Assembly: GCA_946612185.1 (NCBI GenBank)
Contig: CAMOEP010000030.1
Coordinates: 1 to 13,362 of the forward strand
DNA: 13,362 nt
Origin: an uncultured Ruminococcus sp.
GTDB lineage: Bacteria; Bacillota; Clostridia; Oscillospirales; Ruminococcaceae
Direction of reading: 5' to 3'
Shown: positions 7,201-13,362 of the stretch, in pieces
How the letters are laid out: each line of letters begins with the position of its first letter
Numbering within the stretch: position 1 is the first letter of the stretch
The notes under the pieces: generated by a model
The model's database searches: none
What the model saw: only the letters and a program-made list of their open reading frames with translations
What the model was told of the DNA's origin: nothing
Translations under genes and position numbers: made by a program

Positions 7201-9521
7201 TGAGATTACCGCTTATCCAGTGGGCTGAGACTAAGCCCTCGCCGGAAGTTTGTGCGGATATGACTGCGCAGATATTGGAATATGTCCGCAAAAACGGGGG
7301 AGTTATCAACCCGGACTGCTTCGAGGTGGAGACTGCCGGGGGAGAATCATTCTGCGAACTTTTCCCCGTAAGGACTGCCTGCGACTTTCACAGTACCCTT
7401 CGTCCGCTTAAAATCGAGGGAAATTCCCTGGACGGAGTGTTTGTTGCCGCACTGGTACTTTACATAATGCTCACCGGTTCGGCTATGGATATGAGCATGG
7501 CAAAGATGCTCCTGATTGCCGCACAGACCGGGCAAAGTACACCGCTGATGCACGTTCCCACCTCCTCCCTGAATGACCTTATCGAGCAGATGAGCGACGT
7601 GAACCCCGGTACACGGATCACCCCGGAGGGCGCTCTTGACCGCATCGCCCAGCAGTTCCCCGGAAGCGCCGACATAATCATCACCGAGAACCAGACCGGT
7701 GCTGAGATACAGCGGACAGTGATAAGCCTTGACAGAGGCGAATCGGTCTGGAAACCGCAGCCCTTCTATGAGAGGGAGCAGCAGAAGTTCTTCCCGGTTG
7801 ACGGTGGAAGTATCAGCGTTCCCTACCGCCTGAAAAAGCAGAACATCGTTTGCAAAGTCCAGCCACAGCAGAGCATTTCAGCACTGGAAAGCGGCATCAC
7901 CGGAAAGCGCTGCTTCGGTATGGACATCGGTTCGACCGGCGTGCGCATCTCCCTGCTTAACGAGGATGGTAAGGTCACGGATATCGAGTATAACGGCACA
8001 GCGTCGATACCGGCTGTTATCGCCTACAGGAGCGAGGGAAAACCCGTTTTCGCTGAGGAGACTGACGAGCCGGATATGTGCCGTGCGGACAAGCTTCTCC
8101 CATTCGCTCCCACCCGTGAGGAAACCGTGAGCGCAAGGACGGCTGACGGCAGTACTGTCCAGGTTAGCTGCGAGGAGCAGATGAAGGCACTTTTTGGCTT
8201 CATTGCGAAGTTTATGCGTGATACCGCCGGATTTGTCTCCGGTGAGGACAAGGTGGCGTTTGCAATAAATAACGGCTGTAGTCTGGGCTGGAAGAATACC
8301 CTGATGACTGCCGCTAAAACTGCCGGGATAGACGCAGTATCCTTCCCCTCGGCTGATGCCCAGGCTGCGGCGTATATTGCGGAAAATCCCACGGATAAGA
8401 GGCTTATGACCGTAAACGCCGGTTACTCAGGCATCGAGGTGAACCTCATTCAGGGCGCTGACAGCCTGACCCCGGAACGTGCCGGAAATGCCGTTGAAAA
8501 CAGCCGGATACTCTTTGCTGCACCTGGCGGTTCAAGCATGACCGGAATGCTCGCCAAGAGTATCATGCAGACCGTCCTCATGCGTACCGGTATGAACCTG
8601 CACCAGCGTGAGGAGTCGCTCAGTCCCTCGCAGTATGCGGATAATCTGCGTGCGGTGAACGATGCCGCTGAGAGTATCAAGTGCAGGCTCTCCTTCGCCC
8701 AGAGCGCAGAGGAAACCGTGTCCCTGTGCGGACTTTCCGGCAGCGAGGAGAAAGTTCCCCTGGTTTATACACGCCAGCAGACCGAGAGTATGTTCCGGTC
8801 AATGGTGGACGGAATACGCACGGTGGCAAGACAGTGCCTTGACTCGGAAAAGACCGATATGAGCGCCGTGGGAACAGTTCTCCTTTGCGGACGAAGTGCG
8901 CTGATGCCGGCTGTACAGAGCGCTGTCAGGGAACTTGCCGGCGACAAGACCGTGATGCTCTATGATGTGGTATCAGCGGCAAGAGGTGCGGCTCTCCTGG
9001 GCGGACTTATGCCGGAAACTGCCGCTGCTTCTCTGCTTACCAAGACCGAGAACGACATCGGTACTATGACTGCTGACATCGTGTCAGGACTGCCGCAGTT
9101 CAAGTGCCTTCTGCCTGCCGGAAGCCCTTTTGACGGCGATTTCGCTGAATTTGACTACACCCTGTCACTGGTGAAGAATGACCTGAACAGCGCAGGTCAG
9201 GCGGTCATCAAACTCTACAGCCGCAGGGCAGGCATGGAACACGTTACCAGTATCCTCGACCCGGAGGGAACTGCCATAAGCTACCTGGGACAGATAAGGG
9301 CGGCAGTTCCGGAAAAATTCGACTTCGACAGCGACAAGCTTTGCATTGAGGTGCGCCTTGACAGCCGTGAGAAGATAACAGCCTCCGCCGTACACCTGAG
9401 AAAGGCTAAGGGCTTCGGAAAACTTCTCAGCAAGTTCGGCATGGGCAAGGAGGATATGCGGGGGGACTATGCGGTCGTCCAGTCCGGGCTGACTGCGGAG
9501 TATTTCCCGGATAACGGCTGA
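7200..9521 (+). CDS. Pseudokinase C-lobe-like region fused to a degenerate Hsp70-like domain
   Basis: This 773-residue protein has two parts. Residues about 20-150 read like the C-lobe of a Ser/Thr kinase: a helix QILEYVRKNGGVINPD (24-39) where the catalytic loop should be, then DGVFVAALVLYIMLTG (78-93) like subdomain IX, then NPGTR (135-139) like the conserved Arg of subdomain XI. There is no ATP-binding N-lobe, no HRD and no DFG, so it cannot be an active kinase. After a linker, a Hsp70-like domain begins at 238: MDIGSTGV (241-248) matches phosphate-1, but phosphate-2 reads VNAGYSG (405-411) with Asn406 replacing the Asp. The adenosine motif is VLLCGRSALMP (560-570). A beta-rich tail (about 600-773) ends with a basic insert near 738-750 like that of the preceding Hsp70. 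It overlaps the previous stop by one base (TGATG). It is probably a scaffold or regulator, not an ATPase. Confidence 0.85.
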   Translation: MRLPLIQWAETKPSPEVCADMTAQILEYVRKNGGVINPDCFEVETAGGESFCELFPVRTACDFHSTLRPLKIEGNSLDGVFVAALVLYIMLTGSAMDMSMAKMLLIAAQTGQSTPLMHVPTSSLNDLIEQMSDVNPGTRITPEGALDRIAQQFPGSADIIITENQTGAEIQRTVISLDRGESVWKPQPFYEREQQKFFPVDGGSISVPYRLKKQNIVCKVQPQQSISALESGITGKRCFGMDIGSTGVRISLLNEDGKVTDIEYNGTASIPAVIAYRSEGKPVFAEETDEPDMCRADKLLPFAPTREETVSARTADGSTVQVSCEEQMKALFGFIAKFMRDTAGFVSGEDKVAFAINNGCSLGWKNTLMTAAKTAGIDAVSFPSADAQAAAYIAENPTDKRLMTVNAGYSGIEVNLIQGADSLTPERAGNAVENSRILFAAPGGSSMTGMLAKSIMQTVLMRTGMNLHQREESLSPSQYADNLRAVNDAAESIKCRLSFAQSAEETVSLCGLSGSEEKVPLVYTRQQTESMFRSMVDGIRTVARQCLDSEKTDMSAVGTVLLCGRSALMPAVQSAVRELAGDKTVMLYDVVSAARGAALLGGLMPETAAASLLTKTENDIGTMTADIVSGLPQFKCLLPAGSPFDGDFAEFDYTLSLVKNDLNSAGQAVIKLYSRRAGMEHVTSILDPEGTAISYLGQIRAAVPEKFDFDSDKLCIEVRLDSREKITASAVHLRKAKGFGKLLSKFGMGKEDMRGDYAVVQSGLTAEYFPDNG

Positions 9522-9522
9522 T

Positions 9523-10107
9523 ATGAGTACCCTGAGAATAGCCTGGTTCACCGCCGATACAAGGTGTCTTGGCCCAGGAAAGCGTTTCGCACTGTGGGTG
9601 CAGGGGTGCGGCAGAAAATGTGAAGGCTGCATCGCTCCCTCATTGCAGGACACCGCAGGCGGCAAGGTTTCAGATACCGCCGAAATTCTCCGGGAAATAG
9701 CCGAAAGCGGCGCTGAGGGACTGACCATAAGCGGCGGCGAACCCTTTTTGCAGGCTGAGCCTCTGGGGGAACTTGTGAAAGCTGCAAGGCGGCTTCTCCC
9801 AGGGCTGAACGTGATAGTCTACACCGGCTTTACCTATGAGGAATTGCGTGAAAACCCCAGCGCCGCCGGACTTTTAGCGGAAACTGACCTGCTCATCGAC
9901 GGCGAGTACGTCCGTGAACTGGACGACGGACTGCCTATGCGTGGCTCATCGAATCAGCGGCTCATATTCCTCACGAACCGGCTTGATCCCGGAGATATGC
10001 CGGATTCACGCACTAATAAGATAATATTCACCGAAAAAGGCTTCCGCATGGTGGGGATACCCTCAAAGGGTGCAAAAGAACTCCTCGGCATCATGCAGGA
10101 AGGATAA
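9523..10107 (+). CDS. NrdG-like radical SAM activating enzyme (4Fe-4S), no partner in window
   Basis: This 194-residue radical SAM enzyme resembles activases such as NrdG, which use a 4Fe-4S cluster and S-adenosylmethionine to make a radical on a partner protein. Visible motifs are the cluster ligands C29-x3-C33-x2-C36 in WVQGCGRKCEGC (25-36), SGGEP (70-74) for SAM binding, YTGFTYEEL (100-108), and DGEYV...RGSSNQR (126-146), which is typical of the NrdG group. The length fits that group, which lacks the extra ferredoxin domains of PflA-like enzymes. It starts one base after the previous stop. No glycyl-radical enzyme such as NrdD is in the window, and the flanking genes are Hsp70-like and coiled-coil genes, so a ribonucleotide reductase role is doubtful. 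It may modify a product of this operon (inference). Confidence 0.9.
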   Translation: MSTLRIAWFTADTRCLGPGKRFALWVQGCGRKCEGCIAPSLQDTAGGKVSDTAEILREIAESGAEGLTISGGEPFLQAEPLGELVKAARRLLPGLNVIVYTGFTYEELRENPSAAGLLAETDLLIDGEYVRELDDGLPMRGSSNQRLIFLTNRLDPGDMPDSRTNKIIFTEKGFRMVGIPSKGAKELLGIMQEG

Positions 10108-10114
10108 CAGGAGG
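10108..10114 (+). promoter_or_regulatory. Ribosome binding site that sets the start at 10121
   Basis: CAGGAGG lies directly after the stop of the radical SAM gene and 6 bases before ATG 10121. It decides against the in-frame ATG at 10070, which would overlap the previous gene by 38 bases and has no such site. Confidence 0.85.
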
Positions 10115-10120
10115 TTTGAA

Positions 10121-10843
10121 ATGGTTACAGAAATTCGCAGCGGACAGGTTTTCTGCCTGAGAAACTGGGCAGGCTGCATCAACAGCCTTAGCGTTAAGGT
10201 AACGGCTTCGTACAAGGACGGTCAGCAGAAGTCTGTGCAGCTCGATCTTCCCGGAAATAAGGGCGAACTGGAGGGGCTTATCATAGTTATCATGGCTCAG
10301 CCAGGAAGTTCAGGAATACTTTTCGTAGGTTCTGACATGGGCAGCACTGTGACTCAGTTCACCCTTGAGCTTGAAAACACCGGTGCGCCCGTCCGCAGTC
10401 TGGGTCTTGAATGTGCTGCCGCAAATGCTGCGGAGATATTCGCAAACAGCGCATCTGTCAGCTATTTCCCCCTGCTTTGCAGCGGTCTCAGGTTCACAGC
10501 AGTCCTTACCGGATTCTCCGTGGAGACTTATGCCCCGGCTGGCAGCACTCCGGAAAACTCACCGGCTGATAATGCCCCGGAAGCTGAGATAACAAGCGAC
10601 GATATCCTCGGTGATATCGAGGCTGACATAGCTATGCTCAGTTACTACCAGTCCGGCAGCGGCGCTCGTCAGGCTATTGATGAACTTAATGCCCTGAAAG
10701 AACAGGTATATGCCATGCCGCCGGAGATAGTCTCCCAGGAACTTGCCCGCTATGAAGCGCTCCTCCTTGACTGCATCAGACGTACACGCAGCGATATCCG
10801 CCTGTACCGTGATGCACTGGTCGAGGACAGCATGAAGAAGTAA
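10121..10843 (+). CDS. Unrecognised operon protein: beta-rich N-terminal domain plus helical C-terminus
   Basis: I do not recognise this 240-residue protein. Residues 1 to about 142 alternate hydrophobic and polar positions with many Gly, Ser, Thr and Val residues, as in a beta-sandwich. A Pro/Ala/Glu-rich linker follows (about 144-165). The C-terminal part (about 170-240) is strongly helical and charged and could form a coiled coil or helical hairpin. There is no signal peptide, membrane segment or conserved catalytic motif that I can see; three of its four early cysteines (12, 19, 106, 127) are not in a metal-binding spacing. It sits 13 bases after the radical SAM gene and 13 bases before a coiled-coil gene, so it is expressed with them. 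Its helical tail could dock to the coiled-coil partners. An N-terminal extension to 10070 is possible but unlikely. Confidence 0.8.
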   Translation: MVTEIRSGQVFCLRNWAGCINSLSVKVTASYKDGQQKSVQLDLPGNKGELEGLIIVIMAQPGSSGILFVGSDMGSTVTQFTLELENTGAPVRSLGLECAAANAAEIFANSASVSYFPLLCSGLRFTAVLTGFSVETYAPAGSTPENSPADNAPEAEITSDDILGDIEADIAMLSYYQSGSGARQAIDELNALKEQVYAMPPEIVSQELARYEALLLDCIRRTRSDIRLYRDALVEDSMKK

Positions 10844-10856
10844 ACGGAGGTAAACT

Positions 10857-12269
10857 ATGGCAGTATCAGGTTCGGATATAACAGCTCTCAGACGTGAACA
10901 GGACGAACTGCGCCGGCTCATCGACAGCAAGTCCGCCGAAATGGAAAGCGTCCGCAGAAGCATACAGGCTGAGAATGAGGCTCGTCTGCAAGACCTTCGT
11001 GCCCAGGCAAATGACGCTATGAAACGCCGTGACGAGCGAGTCCGTGAGGACTACCAGCGACTTCTCAATAAAAGCGGATCAGAGATGCAGAACAGACTTT
11101 ACCGGGAAATGCTGGAGTATCAGCAGCGCTATGACCAGGTGTGTGCGCAGGTTCGTGCGGCTCTATCAGAGGAACAGCGCAGGAACGAGGAACTCCTCGT
11201 AAAGCAGAAGCAATTTGAGAGAGCCTATTTTGAGCATATGCGTTTCGCCCGTGACGAAGCCCTGGCAGTACAGAAAGAGGTGGGAGCGCTTATCCGCAGC
11301 ATCGCTGAAAATGTGCCGGTGGAATGGTTCTATCCGGGCAGGATATCCTTCTACCGTGACCAGATGTTCAGCATCGACAGACTTATCGAAAGCGGTCTGT
11401 TTGAGGGCGCTGTCGGCTACGGCGGAGGACTTGTCCGTGACCTGAAGCTTACCGCCGCCGACGCTGAGGACAGTTTCCACAAGTGGTTTCACTACTATAC
11501 TATCCTCCACGGGGTACTGGCTGACGAGAAACAGCTTCTTTTCAATACCTCCCGGAAAGTGCCGGAGGAGTACAAAGTGTTCTGTATGGCGGAGGGAGTT
11601 ACCGATAATACCCTCACACCGGAAAAGCTGGACTACTGGTCTGACGGCAGATACTCCGGGATGCTGAAGGAGTATGAGCAGGTGAATATGGATATACAGC
11701 AGTTCTTCGTGGACGGCAAAGCCCTTTCCGGCGAGGAGGAAGTAAGGCAGTTCATGATAAAGAACCCGGAACTTTCCGCACGCTTGCAGGAGAACGTCCT
11801 CTACAGCGCCGGCAGGGACGGTATCAACCGAATGGAGAAGATCACCCGGACGATACGCCGCTGCTACGACAGGATCGGTGCTTTCAATGAGCGGCTTCTC
11901 CTGGCATTGCAGCTTAAAAAGTCGCTCAGCAGTATCGGCAGCAGCAAAATTCCCCCTGCGTCCGAACCGGGTGCGCCGATAGTGCTTTATTTTACCGATG
12001 ATATGAACATCAATACCGCCGAGGTCATTATTACCCCGGTACTTCGCCGCTCCGATGACAAGTGGCTGAATATGGCGGCTTGCTTTGTGTCGGAGGGTAT
12101 GAACAGCGACAGCGTGGACGAACTTCGCCCCCTTATCGCTGAGGTGCTGGTCACAAAGGGGATAAATGTGGACAAATACATTAAAATGAAGCCGGGACAG
12201 ACTACCAGCGAGCGCATAGGTATCGTTTCGACGGATATGCAGATGAAAGTCAACGGCAGATTAAACTGA
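10857..12269 (+). CDS. Coiled-coil protein, operon partner A
   Basis: This is a 470-residue soluble protein of unknown function. Residues about 7-150 form a long, highly charged helix with heptad-like leucines, and are probably a coiled coil. A mixed helical region follows (about 155-360) containing RLIESGLFEGAVGYGGGL (175-192). This is similar in pattern to AHLEAGLCEAALAEA in the next protein. A small C-terminal domain (about 370-470) starts after a Pro-rich linker and looks alpha/beta (APIVLYFTDD at 373-382, then AEVIITPVL at 388-396). No signal peptide or transmembrane segment is seen. GGAGG (10846-10850) is 6 bases before the ATG. It could be structural, or a client or substrate of the Hsp70 pair; the sequence alone does not tell. 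Confidence 0.85.
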   Translation: MAVSGSDITALRREQDELRRLIDSKSAEMESVRRSIQAENEARLQDLRAQANDAMKRRDERVREDYQRLLNKSGSEMQNRLYREMLEYQQRYDQVCAQVRAALSEEQRRNEELLVKQKQFERAYFEHMRFARDEALAVQKEVGALIRSIAENVPVEWFYPGRISFYRDQMFSIDRLIESGLFEGAVGYGGGLVRDLKLTAADAEDSFHKWFHYYTILHGVLADEKQLLFNTSRKVPEEYKVFCMAEGVTDNTLTPEKLDYWSDGRYSGMLKEYEQVNMDIQQFFVDGKALSGEEEVRQFMIKNPELSARLQENVLYSAGRDGINRMEKITRTIRRCYDRIGAFNERLLLALQLKKSLSSIGSSKIPPASEPGAPIVLYFTDDMNINTAEVIITPVLRRSDDKWLNMAACFVSEGMNSDSVDELRPLIAEVLVTKGINVDKYIKMKPGQTTSERIGIVSTDMQMKVNGRLN

Positions 12270-12285
12270 TACAGGGAGGATAATT

Positions 12286-13362
12286 ATGAGCTATAGTGGA
12301 GAAATAGTCGGTGCAGCAGTATTAGTTCCGCTTGCAATAGGGGTACTTGCTGTTGGTGCGGCAGTAAAGGCAGTACAGTTGACAGGACGTGTTGTCGGCG
12401 CAGCCGGTATCGCCGTCAACAACGCTGTCCAGACCGCAAGATTCAACAGCGTCAAGGGTAAGCTTAGTGAAGTGACGAAAGATGCAGATGCACTCGATGA
12501 GGAACTTTCCCAGCAGATGAGCAAGGCAGCAGGGGAGTGCTACAGCCAGTACGAAAAGACTGTATCCGACCTGTCAGAGCAGTTCAGCCAGAAGGCGGAT
12601 ACCGCACAGTTCGTGGAGTCCTGCCGCAAGGCTCGCCAGGACTTGGAGGTAAGTCTCAGGAATACAAGGCGTGAACTGGAGGACAACTACATCAGCCGGA
12701 TAAATTCCGAAATGCTTACCAAGAGCGCCGAACTGAACGCCCAGCGCCGCAGTATCGAGGACTCGATCCAGCGTATGAGCGACGATATGCAGCGCAGAGA
12801 AAAGGCAAGAGAACTGGCGGAAGCTGCCCTTGCTGAGGCGGAGACTATGATATCGGAAATGACTATCCGCTACGCCGGAAGCCAGAAGTGCCAGAGTGCC
12901 GCTGCCGCCTGCGAGGAACTTTGTAACAAGTCCAAAGCACACCTTGAAGCCGGTCTTTGTGAAGCTGCCCTTGCCGAGGCATTCTCCGCAAAAGCCTCCC
13001 TCATGACCCGTGTGAATGATATGATGCAGTCGGAGATACGCTCGAAGCAGGCTTTCGTGGACGCTTCCGCCGCAGTCCAGGCAGTTCAGAAACTCCTCGA
13101 TGACTATAAGAGCGTAAGCTACAGATTCGAGCGCACACGCAGCGGTGAGCCGATGGTCAAGGAAGTTGCCGACTTTACCGCTTACTACCGTGGCAGCTAT
13201 GAGGAGTGCCGTGACAAGATTGCCGCCCTCCAGAGCCGCCTTTCCGGTCGTGATTTCCGTGACTTTATCCCGGAGGAACTTGAAGATATCGCCCGTGAAG
13301 CAGGGTATGTACAGGATACCTTCGTCCTGGAAACTCAGACCGCCTACGAGCGCCTTGACTGC
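12286..13362 (+). CDS. Coiled-coil protein with hydrophobic N-terminus, operon partner B (partial, runs off window)
   Basis: An open frame of 359 codons continues past the window end with no stop, so this is the 5' part of a longer gene. GGGAGGA (12274-12280) lies 5 bases before the ATG. Residues 8-45 are rich in Ala, Gly, Val, Ile and Leu, broken by single Lys and Arg residues (28, 35). They look like a membrane-associating segment or Gly/Ala hairpin rather than a cleaved signal peptide. From about 55 onward the protein is almost wholly helical and charged, with heptad character at about 60-195 and 245-275. AHLEAGLCEAALAEA (218-232) echoes the previous protein's IESGLFEGAVG, which suggests distant paralogy. 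Function is unknown. The hydrophobic start and long helices recall membrane-shaping or scaffold proteins, but I see no GTPase motif in the visible part. Confidence 0.85.
   Translation, partial: MSYSGEIVGAAVLVPLAIGVLAVGAAVKAVQLTGRVVGAAGIAVNNAVQTARFNSVKGKLSEVTKDADALDEELSQQMSKAAGECYSQYEKTVSDLSEQFSQKADTAQFVESCRKARQDLEVSLRNTRRELEDNYISRINSEMLTKSAELNAQRRSIEDSIQRMSDDMQRREKARELAEAALAEAETMISEMTIRYAGSQKCQSAAAACEELCNKSKAHLEAGLCEAALAEAFSAKASLMTRVNDMMQSEIRSKQAFVDASAAVQAVQKLLDDYKSVSYRFERTRSGEPMVKEVADFTAYYRGSYEECRDKIAALQSRLSGRDFRDFIPEELEDIAREAGYVQDTFVLETQTAYERLDC

Noticed and set aside
9523..10107. Anaerobic ribonucleotide reductase activase NrdG proper
   Set aside because: The motifs fit the group, but without nrdD nearby a gene name would overstate what the sequence shows.
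10070..10120. Upstream in-frame ATG giving a 257-residue version of the gene at 10121
   Set aside because: It overlaps the radical SAM gene by 38 bases and lacks a ribosome site, while CAGGAGG sits 6 bases before ATG 10121.

Overview
The window looks like chromosomal DNA of a Gram-positive anaerobe of the class Clostridia, most plausibly a Ruminococcus-type gut or rumen bacterium. This is an inference from strong GGAGG-type ribosome binding sites, tight same-strand operons, C/G-ending codons, SbcCD protein style and an oxygen-sensitive radical SAM enzyme. There is no rRNA or marker gene to prove it. Every convincing gene is on the + strand. I see no tRNA, CRISPR array, transposase or integrase.

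Region 1 (1-321) has no gene. It holds a repeat-rich stretch cut by the window edge, then a good sigma-A type promoter (256-285). Region 2 (322-4199) is the two-gene operon sbcD-sbcC, with a 4-base ATGA overlap. It encodes the SbcCD (Mre11-Rad50-like) nuclease, which acts on DNA ends, hairpins and palindromes. Region 3 (4200-4676) has no gene. It contains a 267-bp near-symmetric palindrome (4213-4479), a further direct copy of its right arm (4479-4568), and a second strong promoter (4587-4615). The same repeat family lies upstream of sbcD, so the nuclease operon sits between repeat copies.

Region 4 (4677 to the window end) is a tightly packed operon of at least seven genes, with intergenic distances from -1 to 16 bases. 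In order: a five-helix membrane protein with a PLDc_N-like start; a Hsp70 with an intact ATPase site but no lid; a 773-residue protein joining what looks like a catalytically dead kinase C-lobe to a degenerate Hsp70; a NrdG-like radical SAM activase with no visible glycyl-radical partner; an unrecognised beta-rich/helical protein; and two coiled-coil proteins, the second running off the window and starting with a hydrophobic segment. No DnaJ, GrpE or NrdD is present in the window.

The likely undescribed system is this last operon. My reading, which is inference, is a membrane-associated assembly. An active Hsp70 would work with a dead Hsp70/pseudokinase scaffold on the coiled-coil proteins, with a radical SAM enzyme modifying one component. 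The second notable structure is the giant palindrome directly downstream of the genes for a palindrome-cutting nuclease.
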